A stretch of 64,000 nt of DNA from assembly GCF_010500215.1 (NCBI RefSeq), contig NZ_JAAGOY010000004.1, forward strand, positions 1,364,001 to 1,428,000, in the 5' to 3' direction. Positions 17,508 to 26,913 of this stretch are shown here, in pieces. The first letter of the stretch is position 1. Each line of letters starts with the position of its first letter. Under the pieces are notes generated by a model. That model was not told the origin of the DNA, did not search any database, and worked only from the letters and a program-made list of their open reading frames with translations. Source of the DNA: Aliiroseovarius sp. PrR006. Its GTDB lineage: Bacteria > Pseudomonadota > Alphaproteobacteria > Rhodobacterales > Rhodobacteraceae. The position numbers and the translations under genes are program-made.

Positions 17508-20277
17508 GCGCGACCGGCCCGAGCCGGACCAAACGGCGGGGCGGCTGATTTGCCCCGCCAACGACATCCTTGATGAGAAGGCCCTCTGGCAGCGGCTCGA
17601 CTTTGCGTTCGAGGATGCAAAGGATGCCTCGGCCATTCGCAAGCTGACGGTTGTCGAGCTGCGCACCGCCATCAAATCGGGCCGCGCCAACATAGCCGAG
17701 GCGTTGTCGAAGGCCCCGCTAGATGCACATCCTGCCACCGCTGCGTACAGTTTTCTGACCGATTGCGTGGTGCGCTGCGTGCATCGGGTCGCGACCGAGC
17801 GCCTTCACCCCCTGCCCCTTCCCACCACGGCCGAGCGGATCGCTGTAATTGCCGTGGGCGGGTATGGCCGCGGTGAAATGGCGCCGCAGTCGGACGTGGA
17901 TCTGCTGTTCCTGACGCCCTACAAAATCACCGCCTGGGCGGAGAGCGTCATTGAAAGCATGCTCTACATGCTGTGGGACCTGCGCCTGAAAGTAGGCCAC
18001 GCCTCGCGCACGATCGACGATTGCCTGCGTCTGGGGCGCGAAGATTATACCATCCGCACCGCGCTTCTAGAGCAACGCCCCGTCTGTGGTGACGCTGAAC
18101 TGGCGCATGATCTGGACGAACGGCTGTGGAAAGACCTGTTTGACGACACGCTGGCCGAGTTCATCGAGGCCAAACTGGCCGAGCGCGACACCCGCCACAC
18201 CAAACAGGGTCAGCGCTATGTGGTTGAACCCAATGTAAAAGAGGGCAAAGGCGGGCTGCGAGACCTTCAGACGCTCTTTTGGGTGGCCAAGTATCAGCAC
18301 CGCGTGGCGCACCCGTCCGAGCTGGTCTCGAAAGGCGTGTTCACCGACGACGAGTTCGAAACCTTCCGTGACGCTGAAAGTTTTCTGTGGGCAGTGCGCT
18401 GCCAGCTGCATCTTCTGACCAATCGCCCCTCGGACCAACTGACCTTTGACCTGCAGGTCGAGGTCGCCGACAGATTGGGCTTTGAAGACACCGAAGGCCG
18501 ACGCGCGGTCGAGCATTTCATGCAAGCATATTTCCGCCACGCAACCCAAGTGGGCGACCTGACGCGGATCGTGCTGACCGCGCTGGAAGCGCAGCACCTG
18601 AAGAAGGAGCCGCGCCTGATGCGGCTTCTGAAACGTCGGCGCAAGTTAAAGCACGGCTTTGTTGTACAACAGGGGCGACTGGATGTTCCTGACGAAGCCG
18701 CATTCCTGTCCGACAAGCTGAACCTCTTGCGCATCTTCGAGGAAGGCCTGCGCACCGGCATGTTGATCCACCCGCATGCCATGCGGTTGGTCTCGCACAA
18801 TCTGCATCTGATCGACGACGAGGTGCGCGAAGACAAGGAAGCAATCCGCATCTTCCTTGATCTGCTGTTGAAACACGGTAACCCCGAACGTGCACTGCGC
18901 CGGATGAACGAGCTGGGTGTTTTGGCCGCCTTCATCCCTGAGTTCGAGCCCATCGTGGCGATGATGCAGTTTAACATGTACCACTCGTACACGGTGGACG
19001 AGCACACGATTCAGGTGATCTCGAATTTCGCACAGATCGAGCGGCACGAGCTGGAAGACGAGCTGCCGATCAGTTCCGAGATCATCAACAAGGGCGTCAA
19101 TCGCAAGACCCTGATGGTCGCGATGCTGCTGCACGACATCGGCAAGGGTCGCCCACAGGATCACTCGGTTCTGGGGGCCAAGATTGCCCGCAAAGTCGCC
19201 CCACGGCTGGGCATGACACAGAGAGAATGCGAAACAGTCGAATGGCTGGTGCGCTATCACCTTCTGATGTCCGACATGGCGCAGAAACGCGATATTTCGG
19301 ACCCGCGCACAGTGCAGGATTTCGCCAAGGCGGTCCGTTCGGTCCGGCGGCTGGACCTGCTGACCGTACTGACGGTCTGTGACATTCGCGGCGTCGGGCC
19401 GGATACGTGGAACAACTGGAAAGCCACCCTGATCCGCACGCTTTACAACCAGACGCGCCGGGTTTTGGAAGATGGGACCGAGGCACTGAACCGCGAAAGC
19501 CGCGGGGCCGACAGTAAACGCGCTTTGCGTAAAGAGCTGGCGGGCTGGAAGCCCAAAGACCTGAAGACTGAAACTGCCCGGCACTACGATGCCTATTGGC
19601 AGGGGCTGCATGTCTCGGCCCACGCAGTTTTTGCCCGGCTTCTGCGTGACATTCAGGACAACGAGGTCCGGATCGAGCTTGAGCCTGATCAAGATCGCGA
19701 CGTCACCCGTGCCTATTTCGTGCTGGCCGACCACCCCGGCATTTTCTCGCGTCTCGCAGGCGCGCTGACCTCGGTCGGGGCCAACATCGTGGACGCGCGC
19801 ACTTATACCTCGAAAGACGGCTATGCGACGGCGTGTTTCTGGGTGCAGGACGCCGACGGAAACCCGTTCGATGTGGCCAAGCAGAAACGCCTGACCCAGA
19901 TGACCCACAAGATCCTGAAGGGCGAAGTCGTCGCGCGCGACGCCATTGCAGGCCGCGACAAAATCAAGAAACGCGAGCGCGCCTTCAAGGTGCCCACCAC
20001 GATCACCTTCGACAACGAAGGTTCGGAAATCTACACGATCATCGAGGTCGACACCCGCGACCGCCCCGGTCTGCTCTATGACCTGACCCGCACCTTGGCC
20101 GATGCCAATGTCTACATCGCGTCTGCCGTGATCGCGACCTATGGCGAGCAGGTCGTCGACAGCTTTTACGTCAAGGATATGTTCGGCCTGAAATACTACG
20201 CCGAACACAAACAGGATCTGCTGGCAGGCAAGCTGCGCACGGCGATCGAAAAAGGCGCGGAAAGGGCGACAGCGTAA
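17494..20277 (+). CDS. glnD: Bifunctional uridylyltransferase / uridylyl-removing enzyme
   Basis: The 927-residue nitrogen sensor modifies the PII proteins according to glutamine level. The order of domains is nucleotidyltransferase (GGYGRGEMAPQSDVDLLF at about 122, Asp pair binding Mg2+), GlnD-specific helical region, HD hydrolase (LLHDIGKGRPQDH at about 545, the uridylyl-removing site) and two ACT domains (about 740-830 and 850-920; DHPGIFSRLAGAL and RDRPGLLYDLTRTL) that sense glutamine. I start at GTG 17494, which gives the usual alphaproteobacterial length; an upstream ATG is buried in the lipoprotein gene. It overlaps lpoA by 14 bases and murJ by one, so all three are co-translated. Confidence 0.95.
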   Translation: MPDSKRDRPEPDQTAGRLICPANDILDEKALWQRLDFAFEDAKDASAIRKLTVVELRTAIKSGRANIAEALSKAPLDAHPATAAYSFLTDCVVRCVHRVATERLHPLPLPTTAERIAVIAVGGYGRGEMAPQSDVDLLFLTPYKITAWAESVIESMLYMLWDLRLKVGHASRTIDDCLRLGREDYTIRTALLEQRPVCGDAELAHDLDERLWKDLFDDTLAEFIEAKLAERDTRHTKQGQRYVVEPNVKEGKGGLRDLQTLFWVAKYQHRVAHPSELVSKGVFTDDEFETFRDAESFLWAVRCQLHLLTNRPSDQLTFDLQVEVADRLGFEDTEGRRAVEHFMQAYFRHATQVGDLTRIVLTALEAQHLKKEPRLMRLLKRRRKLKHGFVVQQGRLDVPDEAAFLSDKLNLLRIFEEGLRTGMLIHPHAMRLVSHNLHLIDDEVREDKEAIRIFLDLLLKHGNPERALRRMNELGVLAAFIPEFEPIVAMMQFNMYHSYTVDEHTIQVISNFAQIERHELEDELPISSEIINKGVNRKTLMVAMLLHDIGKGRPQDHSVLGAKIARKVAPRLGMTQRECETVEWLVRYHLLMSDMAQKRDISDPRTVQDFAKAVRSVRRLDLLTVLTVCDIRGVGPDTWNNWKATLIRTLYNQTRRVLEDGTEALNRESRGADSKRALRKELAGWKPKDLKTETARHYDAYWQGLHVSAHAVFARLLRDIQDNEVRIELEPDQDRDVTRAYFVLADHPGIFSRLAGALTSVGANIVDARTYTSKDGYATACFWVQDADGNPFDVAKQKRLTQMTHKILKGEVVARDAIAGRDKIKKRERAFKVPTTITFDNEGSEIYTIIEVDTRDRPGLLYDLTRTLADANVYIASAVIATYGEQVVDSFYVKDMFGLKYYAEHKQDLLAGKLRTAIEKGAERATA

Positions 20278-21815
20278 TGGCGTCGCGACTTGCCAGAGGT
20301 TTCATGACCGTTGGCGGCTGGACGATGGCCAGCCGTATCTTGGGCTTCGTGCGCGACATCATGATCGGTGCATTTCTGGGGTCCAGCGCGGTGGCCGAGG
20401 CCTTCCTGATCGCCTTTTCCCTGCCCAACATGTTCCGCCGCTTCTTTGCAGAAGGCACGCTGAACGTGGCCTTCGTGCCGATGTTCGCCAAGAAACACGA
20501 GGCCAGAGACGGCGCGTTGGAATTCGCCCGCGATGCATTTGCGGGACTGGCCTTTATCTTGGTCATATTCTCAATCATCGCGCAGATCTTCATGCCCGCG
20601 CTGGTCTATGCCATGGCCTCGGGCTTTACCGAGGATAATCGCTTCGACCTCGCCGTCACCTATGGCCGGATCGCGTTTCCCTATATCCTGTTTATCTCGC
20701 TGGCCGCCCTTTTATCGGGCGTTCTGAACGCCACCGGGCGCTTCATGGCCGCCGCCGCCGCCCCGGTGCTTCTGAACGTGATCTTCATCGCAGCGATGCT
20801 AATCGCGGACCTGATGGGCGGCGACATCGGCTTGGCCATGACATGGACCGTCCCCATCGCCGGCATTGCCCAAGTCGTGCTGGTCTGGATCGCCGCCAGC
20901 CGCACCGGATACCGCCTGATTCCGCGCATACCAAAAATGACGCCCGAGCTGAAACGGCTCGCCATAATTGCCGCCCCGGCAGCCCTTGCGGGCGGTGTCA
21001 CCCAGATCAACCTTCTGGTGGGCCGTCAGGTCGCCAGCTTCTTTGAAGGCGCGGTGGCGTGGCTCTACTATGCCGATCGCCTGTACCAACTGCCCTTGGG
21101 CGTGGTCGGCATCGCCATCGGCATCGTGCTGCTGCCGGAACTCTCGCGCAACCTGCGCGCCGGAGATATGGCCGCCAGCCGCGACGCGCTCAGCCGAGCG
21201 GGCGAGATGTCACTGGCTCTGACTGTCCCCGCCGCCGTCGCCCTGATGGTGATCCCGATCCCGCTGATCGAGGTGCTGTTCCAACGCGGCGCCTTCACGC
21301 TCGACGATACGAAATGGACCGCACTTGCCACCGCGATCTACGGCGCAGGCCTGCCCGCTTTCGTGCTGCAAAAAGTACTTTCCTCGGTGTATTTCGCCCG
21401 CGAGAACACCCGCGCGCCTTTCCATTTCGCGCTTGTCGGCATGGTCGTGAATGCCGCCATCGCCATCGGGCTCAGCTACCATCTGGGTTTCATCGCCGCC
21501 GCCATCGGGACAACACTGGCCGGCTGGACCATCACCACGCTAACATGGATCGGCGCAACGCGGATGGGCGAGGAAACCCGCTTTGACACGCGCTTCTGGT
21601 CCCGCCTGTGGCGCATCTGTGCCGCCAGCGCCATCATGGGTGCTGCCCTCGTCGCGGCAACCTTCGTCATAACACCGCTTTTCGCAATCGCAGGCGTAAA
21701 GATCGCAGCCCTGGCCGTACTCGTCCTTGGTGGGATTGCAATCTACGGTCTGGCGGGGCAAATGCTTGGCGCCTTCCACATGGCAGACATCAAATCCGCT
21801 TTCCGCCGCGGCTAA
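20277..21815 (+). CDS. murJ: Lipid II flippase
   Basis: This 512-residue MOP-superfamily transporter carries lipid-linked peptidoglycan precursor across the inner membrane. The protein has fourteen predicted TM segments and the typical motifs: FVRDIMIGAFLGSS at the N-terminus, FRRFFAEGTLNVAFVP, and the second-lobe VLSSVYFARENTRAPFHF. The essential Arg residues of the lateral gate region (RFFAEG and AREN) are present. Its ATG shares the A of the glnD TAA, a one-base overlap, a pairing (glnD-murJ) common in alphaproteobacteria. It is followed by the 3'-end repeat shared with the rhomboid-like gene. Confidence 0.95.
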   Translation: MASRLARGFMTVGGWTMASRILGFVRDIMIGAFLGSSAVAEAFLIAFSLPNMFRRFFAEGTLNVAFVPMFAKKHEARDGALEFARDAFAGLAFILVIFSIIAQIFMPALVYAMASGFTEDNRFDLAVTYGRIAFPYILFISLAALLSGVLNATGRFMAAAAAPVLLNVIFIAAMLIADLMGGDIGLAMTWTVPIAGIAQVVLVWIAASRTGYRLIPRIPKMTPELKRLAIIAAPAALAGGVTQINLLVGRQVASFFEGAVAWLYYADRLYQLPLGVVGIAIGIVLLPELSRNLRAGDMAASRDALSRAGEMSLALTVPAAVALMVIPIPLIEVLFQRGAFTLDDTKWTALATAIYGAGLPAFVLQKVLSSVYFARENTRAPFHFALVGMVVNAAIAIGLSYHLGFIAAAIGTTLAGWTITTLTWIGATRMGEETRFDTRFWSRLWRICAASAIMGAALVAATFVITPLFAIAGVKIAALAVLVLGGIAIYGLAGQMLGAFHMADIKSAFRRG

Positions 21816-21827
21816 CGCGCGTATCGC

Positions 21828-21875
21828 ATTTTCTTGTCTTAAATATCCCGGGGTCCGGGGCTGGCCCCGGTCCCG
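21828..21875 (-). repeat. 3'-end repeat element, copy 2 (between murJ and the rhomboid-like gene)
   Basis: On the minus strand this begins three bases after the rhomboid-like stop with a hairpin (CCGGGGC-CA-GCCCCGG), then CCCCGGGATATTTAAGACAAGAAAATG. It is identical over about 47 bases to copy 3 after trpS, in inverted orientation. It also sits between convergent genes, so it could serve murJ too. The hairpin lacks a following T-run. Confidence 0.8.
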
Positions 21876-21877
21876 CT

Positions 21878-22564
21878 TCACCGCTGCCGCAAGCGCTGCA
21901 CCACACGCGACCAGCCGCCGGGACTGACCAGAAAACTCAGGCCGAAGCCAGCGACAAAACCCGAAACCTCGCTGACCCAGTTCAGCCCAGCCCCGAACAG
22001 CAGACTAAAGATCAGCTGAATACCCAGGAGGAACGCGATGATCCGGAAGGCGGACAGCTGATTGCCACCCGTCGCGCCCAACTCGGCCCACAGGATGAAC
22101 GTGTAGGCTCCGATCAGGCCGTAAACCGCCGGATAGCCGCCGAACAGCACGACGCCCGTGTCCCACACCAGCCAATAGACCAGCGCGCCCACGATGGCCG
22201 AGCCGAAATAAACCACCAGAAAGGCAAGGGCCGAGAAGACCTCGCCCACCATTTTGCCAAGCGCCAGAAGGAAGACGAGCACGAAGAGCAAGTGGGTAAA
22301 ACTGAGATGCAAGAACGGATAGGTGAAGAACCGCGCCACATCCTTCAGGGGATAGCGGCCGTTTTCGACCATCCACGCGAACAGAGGTTCGCGAAAGCCC
22401 CAGTTTTCGATCGTGGCGATCCGCCACCCGGCGGCTTCGGGTCCGCCAACCAGACCAGAATTCCCCGCGACGAACACAAGTTCAATCCCGACTAGGAAAA
22501 CCGCAAGGGCAATCACCACCGGCGGCAGTGGATTGACGGGATTTTCATCATGCGGATGGGTCAC
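21878..22564 (-). CDS. Rhomboid-family membrane protein lacking the catalytic residues
   Basis: This 228-residue protein has six or seven TM segments with the rhomboid topology (conserved FFTYPFLHLSFTHLLF in TM2, GSAIVGALVYWL in TM3). The nucleophile loop that normally reads GxSG is GYPAVYG here, with no Ser, and the TM6 position that normally holds the catalytic His (as in AHLGG) reads VSEVSGFVAG. So it is predicted to be a non-proteolytic rhomboid, as known for iRhoms and derlins in eukaryotes. It may act as a chaperone or trapping factor for membrane proteins. Its 3' end is followed by repeat copy 2. It is divergent from trpS. Confidence 0.78.
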   Translation of the reverse strand: MTHPHDENPVNPLPPVVIALAVFLVGIELVFVAGNSGLVGGPEAAGWRIATIENWGFREPLFAWMVENGRYPLKDVARFFTYPFLHLSFTHLLFVLVFLLALGKMVGEVFSALAFLVVYFGSAIVGALVYWLVWDTGVVLFGGYPAVYGLIGAYTFILWAELGATGGNQLSAFRIIAFLLGIQLIFSLLFGAGLNWVSEVSGFVAGFGLSFLVSPGGWSRVVQRLRQR

Positions 22565-22662
22565 GGGCTGCTCCTTTGCCCGCGTTTGTCCGGGCTTTCC
22601 TTGACGGTCTCTGCCCAGCTAGGTAATCGACATGGGCACAGAATTCCAGACGGAGCATACAC

Positions 22663-23688
22663 ATGACCAATCACACGCCGCGCGTATTTTCGGGGATCAA
22701 ACCCTCGGGCGGGCTGACGCTGGGCAACTACCTTGGCGCCATCAAGCGTTTCGTGGACATGCAGGCACAGGATTTCGAGACCATTTACTGCGTCGTCGAC
22801 CTGCATGCCATCACCGTCTGGCAAGACCCGAAAGAGCTGACGGACGCCACCCGCGAAGTGGCCGCCGGGTTCCTGGCCTCGGGCATTGATCCCAGCCAGT
22901 CGATCCTGTTCAACCAAAGTCAGGTTTCGGCCCATGCCGAGCTTGCGTGGCTGTTCAACTGCGTCGCGCGCGTGGGGTGGATGAACCGGATGACCCAGTT
23001 CAAGGACAAGGCCGGTAAGAACGCCGAGCAAAGCTCGCTTGGGCTGTACGCCTATCCGTCGCTGATGGCCGCCGACATTCTGCTGTATCACGCGACCCAC
23101 GTCCCCGTGGGCGAGGATCAGAAGCAGCATGTCGAGCTGACGCGCGATATTGCGGCGAAGTTTAACCACGACTTCAAGGCGGAAGGCTTCTTCCCACAGC
23201 CCGAGCCGATCATCGAAGGCCCGGCGACCCGTGTGATGAACCTGCGTGACGGCACCAAGAAGATGTCGAAATCGGGTGAAAGCGATATGGAACGCATCAA
23301 CATGACCGATGATGCCGACAAGATCGCCAAGAAGTTCAAAAAGGCGAAGACGGACCCCGAGCCTCTGCCCGAAACTTTGGATGGCCTTAAGGACCGCCCC
23401 GAGGCGAAGAACCTTGTGGACATCTATGCTGGCCTATCGGGTCTGACCAACGAACAGGTGATCACCGAATACGCGGGCGCTGGCTGGGGCCGGTTCAAGC
23501 CCGCGCTGGCGGATCTGGCGGTCGAGAAGCTGGCACCGATCTCGGAAGAGATGTCGCGCCTGATGGGTGACAAGGCCGAGATCGACCGCATTCTGGGCGA
23601 GGGTGCCGACAAGGCCGAGGCGATCGCTCAGCCCATTCTGGACCAGGCCTATGACATCACGGGCTTCCTGCGTTCGCGCAAGCGGTGA
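22663..23688 (+). CDS. trpS: Tryptophanyl-tRNA synthetase
   Basis: The 341-residue class I synthetase charges tRNA-Trp. It shows the Rossmann signature [13 protein letters not shown] (HIGH equivalent) near the N-terminus, the Trp-binding VVDLHAITV region, [24 protein letters not shown] and the KMSKS loop as KKMSKSGES at about 203. All core elements are intact and the length is normal. It is a monocistronic plus-strand gene, preceded by a 98-base divergent spacer with the rhomboid-like gene, and followed first by repeat copy 3 and then by an intrinsic terminator. Confidence 0.96.
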   Translation: MTNHTPRVFSGIKPSGGLTLGNYLGAIKRFVDMQAQDFETIYCVVDLHAITVWQDPKELTDATREVAAGFLASGIDPSQSILFNQSQVSAHAELAWLFNCVARVGWMNRMTQFKDKAGKNAEQSSLGLYAYPSLMAADILLYHATHVPVGEDQKQHVELTRDIAAKFNHDFKAEGFFPQPEPIIEGPATRVMNLRDGTKKMSKSGESDMERINMTDDADKIAKKFKKAKTDPEPLPETLDGLKDRPEAKNLVDIYAGLSGLTNEQVITEYAGAGWGRFKPALADLAVEKLAPISEEMSRLMGDKAEIDRILGEGADKAEAIAQPILDQAYDITGFLRSRKR

Positions 23689-23739
23689 GGCCGGACCGGG
23701 GCCAGCCCCGGACCCCGGGATATTTAAGACAAGAAAATG
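23689..23739 (+). repeat. 3'-end repeat element, copy 3 (downstream of trpS)
   Basis: It starts at the base after the trpS stop: a CCGGGGCCAGCCCCGG hairpin, then ACCCCGGGATATTT, AAGACAAGAAAATGA. About 47 bases match copy 2 exactly in inverted orientation. A true Rho-independent terminator follows four bases later, so here the element itself does not need to supply termination. Confidence 0.8.
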
Positions 23740-23742
23740 AGA

Positions 23743-23768
23743 GGCGTCCGACAGCGGGCGCCTTTTTT
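23743..23768 (+). terminator. Rho-independent terminator of trpS
   Basis: GGCGTCC (23743-23749) pairs with GGGCGCC (23756-23762), seven pairs with one T-G wobble, around the loop GACAGC, followed directly by TTTTTT (23763-23768). Classic layout for a plus-strand terminator, 55 bases after the stop of trpS. Confidence 0.85.
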
Positions 23769-23829
23769 CGTGATTTTGTGATTTCCCGGGGCTGGGCTAG
23801 GCTGGCAGATGCCAGCATGGGAGCCAGAT

Positions 23830-24474
23830 ATGACACGTAAAGAGTATACGGGTGAAGAGATCACGGTCACCTTTGACCTGAAGCGCTGCATTCACGCGCG
23901 GAACTGCTTTCTTCAACTGCCCGATGTGTTTGATCCCTCGAAGCGGCCTTGGGTGCAGCCCGACAAGGCCAGCGCTGAGGAAGTGGCCGCGATGATCCGG
24001 ACCTGCCCCTCGGGGGCACTGGCATTCCGGCGCAAAACTGGCGTTGAAGAGCGTGCACCGAAGATCAACCGGCTGGCGGTACTGGAAAACGGGCCGTTGG
24101 TGCTGGCCGGTGACGTCTGCGTCGAAGGCGGCGATCGTGAAACCCGCGTGGCGCTCTGTCGCTGTGGGTTGTCGAAGAACAAACCCTATTGCGACTACAG
24201 CCATGTGGAAGGTGGATTTGAAGCCACTGGCGAACCTGACCCCAAAACGCCCCCAGAGATCGAAGAAGCAGGTGGCCCGGCGGATGTCTCGCGCCGCCAG
24301 AATGGGCCGCTGATCATTGATGGGAATCTTGAGCTGTGTTCGGGTACCGGGCGACGGATTGGCACTGTGGACAAAGCATTTCTATGCCGCTGCGGACATT
24401 CGAAGAACAAGCCGTTCTGTGATGGCAGCCACAAGGCTGCCGGGTTCAAGGACCCGGCCGAACCGACGTCATGA
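23830..24474 (+). CDS. Iron-sulfur protein: mono-cluster 4Fe-4S domain plus two CDGSH domains
   Basis: The 214-residue protein begins at ATG 23830 (MTRKEYTGEE), preceded by GGGAG. Residues 10-75 match the 4Fe-4S mono-cluster family (LKRCIHARNCF...MIRTCPSGAL). Two CDGSH 2Fe-2S units follow: CRCGLSKNKPYCDYSH (about 112-127) and CRCGHSKNKPFCDGSH (about 188-203), each with the three-Cys one-His ligand set; the first has Tyr where the motif usually has Gly. It is a soluble protein likely to act in electron transfer or redox/iron sensing; the partner is unknown. It is coupled to the DUF2461 gene by an ATGA overlap. Confidence 0.85.
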   Translation: MTRKEYTGEEITVTFDLKRCIHARNCFLQLPDVFDPSKRPWVQPDKASAEEVAAMIRTCPSGALAFRRKTGVEERAPKINRLAVLENGPLVLAGDVCVEGGDRETRVALCRCGLSKNKPYCDYSHVEGGFEATGEPDPKTPPEIEEAGGPADVSRRQNGPLIIDGNLELCSGTGRRIGTVDKAFLCRCGHSKNKPFCDGSHKAAGFKDPAEPTS

Positions 24475-25124
24475 CCTGGTTCAGCGACGAAACTCTGTCG
24501 TTTCTTCGCGACCTGTCCCAGCACAACACCCGCGACTGGTTTCATGAGAACAAGCCGCGCTATGAGGCGCATATCAAAGACGCCGCCGCTCAGTTTGCGG
24601 ATGCGCTGACCCAAAAGCTCGCCGCGGCCTATGCAACCGGCGTGACCGCGCGGATTTTTCGGATGCATCGCGACCTTCGATTCTCAAAGGACAAAACGCC
24701 CTATAACACGCATATCCATATCGGCTTTGCAGACGCGCAGACCGGGGCCAGTTGGATGGTCGGGTTGCAGACCGAGCACCTTGTGGTGGGCTTCGGGGTC
24801 TTCGCCTTCGAACGCGAGGCGTTGGATCATTGGCGCGAGAGCGTGGCCGGGCCGCAGGGCGAAGTCTTGCAGGTGCTGCACACGAAAGCGGAATCCGATG
24901 GATTACGGATTTCCGAACCCGAGCTGAAACGCGTCCCGATGGCGTGGGAGGCAGACCATCCGCATGGCGATCTACTGCGCCGCAAGGGAATCGTCTGGTG
25001 GAACGATCACGTCCCGCAGACCGAGATCATGGGGCCGGACGGACCGGCCATGATCGCAATCGAACTTCGCGCCATGGAGCCATTGCGCAACTGGATGGTC
25101 CTTGCGCTGGATCCGTCGTCTTAG
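24471..25124 (+). CDS. DUF2461 family protein
   Basis: This 217-residue protein matches DUF2461 (TIGR02453), recognised by DLSQHNTRDWFHENKPRYEAH near the N-terminus, IFRMHRDLRFSKDKTPYNTH and the glycine-rich core VGFGVFAFERE. The function is unknown; a nuclease- or hydrolase-like fold has been suggested, but no catalytic motif is evident to me. It starts inside the stop of the CDGSH gene (ATGA), so the two are co-translated, which may hint at a redox-linked role. Its TAG shares bases with the hisG stop: the two convergent genes end in the four bases TTAG. Confidence 0.85.
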   Translation: MTWFSDETLSFLRDLSQHNTRDWFHENKPRYEAHIKDAAAQFADALTQKLAAAYATGVTARIFRMHRDLRFSKDKTPYNTHIHIGFADAQTGASWMVGLQTEHLVVGFGVFAFEREALDHWRESVAGPQGEVLQVLHTKAESDGLRISEPELKRVPMAWEADHPHGDLLRRKGIVWWNDHVPQTEIMGPDGPAMIAIELRAMEPLRNWMVLALDPSS

Positions 25125-25819
25125 GACTGAAGGCCCAGCTTCCCGGACAGCGTAGCTAGGGTCGCGCGGGTTGACTCGTTCCAATCCGCATTGCGCGACT
25201 TGAACAGGGTGGCTTGCGATTTGTGCACAGGTTTGCCCGCCAGGATCTTCAGGTGGTTGGCGCGCAGGGTTTCCCCGGTCGAGGTGATGTCGGCCACGGC
25301 CTCGGCGGTTTCGTTCTTGACGGTGCCTTCGGTCGCACCTTGGCTGTCCACTAGCTGATAATCCGCCACGCCATGATCGCGCAGGTGATCGCGAATCAGG
25401 CGGTGGAACTTGGTGGCAATGCGCAGACGGAACCCGTGTTGCGCGCGGAAAGCCGCTGCAGCGGCATCCAGATCGTCCAGCGTGTTCACATCAACCCAGC
25501 ATTTGGGCACGGCAATGATCAGGTCCGCGTGGCCAAATCCCATCAGGGCCAGTTCAGATACTTTGTCCTGCCAGCCGCCCAGCTTCTCGCGCACAAGGTC
25601 CGAGCCCGTTACGCCCAGATGGATGCGACCCGCGGCCAGCTCGCGCGGGATTTCACCGGCGGACAGCAAAACCAACTCGATCCCATCGATCCCGTTAACC
25701 GCAGCCGCATATTCGCGGTCCGATCCGGTCCGGGCCAGTTCCACACCACGGGCACCGAACCAGTCAAAGGTCTTCTCCATCAGACGGCCCTTCGAGGGCA
25801 CACCAATCTTCAGGGTCAT
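25121..25819 (-). CDS. hisG: ATP phosphoribosyltransferase, short form
   Basis: The 232-residue enzyme catalyses the first committed step of histidine synthesis, joining ATP and PRPP. It is the short HisG_S form, lacking the C-terminal ACT-like regulatory domain, and so requires the HisZ partner encoded just upstream. Typical segments are [27 protein letters not shown] and LVDSQGATEGTVKNETAEAV, the last covering the PRPP site. Its ATG overlaps the hisZ stop by four bases. It is the last gene of hisS-hisZ-hisG. Confidence 0.95.
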   Translation of the reverse strand: MTLKIGVPSKGRLMEKTFDWFGARGVELARTGSDREYAAAVNGIDGIELVLLSAGEIPRELAAGRIHLGVTGSDLVREKLGGWQDKVSELALMGFGHADLIIAVPKCWVDVNTLDDLDAAAAAFRAQHGFRLRIATKFHRLIRDHLRDHGVADYQLVDSQGATEGTVKNETAEAVADITSTGETLRANHLKILAGKPVHKSQATLFKSRNADWNESTRATLATLSGKLGLQS

Positions 25820-26913
25820 TTTGCACCCCCTGCGTTCAGTTCCAACACGATCTCGGGGCGGATGACGCCACCGACGGCGGGGATCTCATGCCCCTTGGCA
25901 CGGCCCAACACGCGGGTCAGCGCGTCATAGCGCCCCCCCGTGGCCACCGGGGGCAGGTCGGGGCGGGTTTCGGCATAGAAACCGAAGACGAACCCGTCAT
26001 AGTATTCCATCGAGGTGCGGCCATAGCTGCCTTCGAAATCCAGATTGTCCACGTCAACGCCGCGCTGATAAAGCGCCTCGGCGCGCGCTTCCAACCGGTC
26101 GACGGCATCCGCGATGGCGGGCATGTCGACCGCGATGTCGCGCAGACGCGACAGCACATTCACCGTGGTTTCGCGCAGACCCAGCAGATCATCCAGAAGC
26201 TCGACTTCCTGCGTCGAGATCGGAGCAGCAGCGGCATCTTCGCGCAAGGCTTCTATCCGGTCAGCGATTTCAGCCGCCGAGCGCAAGCCGATCTGAGGAC
26301 CTGCATCCTGCATCGGATCGTCCTTCGCCAGCATCGCCTCGCGGCCTTCCGGCAATGGCGCACGCCCGGCGAACCGATCCAGCAAAGCGCGGAAACGGCG
26401 TGGACGCCAGATGTGGCGCAGCAGGGCTGCCTTGCGGCGGTCCGTGGTTTTCAGCCCGCGCACAGCGGCCAGAAGCAGGCCCATATCGCCAGTGGCAGCC
26501 CGCAGCGACAAAGGCGATAGCGCGTCTTGGATAAAGGCAAAAACCTCGGCATCTGCTTCGATGGGGGCGTCGCGGTCAAAAACCTCGTAGCCCACCTGGA
26601 AATATTCGGAGGCGCGATGGGTGGCCTCTTCCTGCGCGCGAAAGACCTCGCCCATATAGGTGTAGCGGGCGGGTTCAGCTCCGTCGGCCATGTGCATTTG
26701 CACGACAGGCACGGTGAAGTCGGGGCGCAGCATTGCCTCGCCCCGGATGGGGTCATGGGTCACGAAGGCACGGCCCCGGATGTCTTCGCCGTAAAGGTCC
26801 AGAAGCGTGCCTGCGGGTTGCAGGATGTCGGCCTCGACCGCGGTGGCGCCTTTGGCTTCAAAGACCCCCATTAGGCGGGCGGCTTCGGCCCGGATCTGTG
26901 CCTTATCCGTCAT
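25816..26913 (-). CDS. hisZ: ATP phosphoribosyltransferase regulatory subunit
   Basis: HisZ is a catalytically inactive class II aaRS paralogue that pairs with short HisG in a hetero-octamer and mediates histidine feedback. The 365-residue product has the HisRS-like motif 2 region [28 protein letters not shown] and motif 3-like [13 protein letters not shown], but only a partial histidine-binding site. I start at ATG 26913 ([11 protein letters not shown]), overlapping hisS by 11 bases; an open stretch upstream is a frame shadow of hisS. Order and overlaps with hisS and hisG show one transcriptional unit. Confidence 0.93.
   Translation of the reverse strand: MTDKAQIRAEAARLMGVFEAKGATAVEADILQPAGTLLDLYGEDIRGRAFVTHDPIRGEAMLRPDFTVPVVQMHMADGAEPARYTYMGEVFRAQEEATHRASEYFQVGYEVFDRDAPIEADAEVFAFIQDALSPLSLRAATGDMGLLLAAVRGLKTTDRRKAALLRHIWRPRRFRALLDRFAGRAPLPEGREAMLAKDDPMQDAGPQIGLRSAAEIADRIEALREDAAAAPISTQEVELLDDLLGLRETTVNVLSRLRDIAVDMPAIADAVDRLEARAEALYQRGVDVDNLDFEGSYGRTSMEYYDGFVFGFYAETRPDLPPVATGGRYDALTRVLGRAKGHEIPAVGGVIRPEIVLELNAGGAK

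Noticed and set aside
18646-20208. Long open frame antisense to glnD
   Set aside because: glnD is certain on the other strand; high GC and third-position bias create such shadows.
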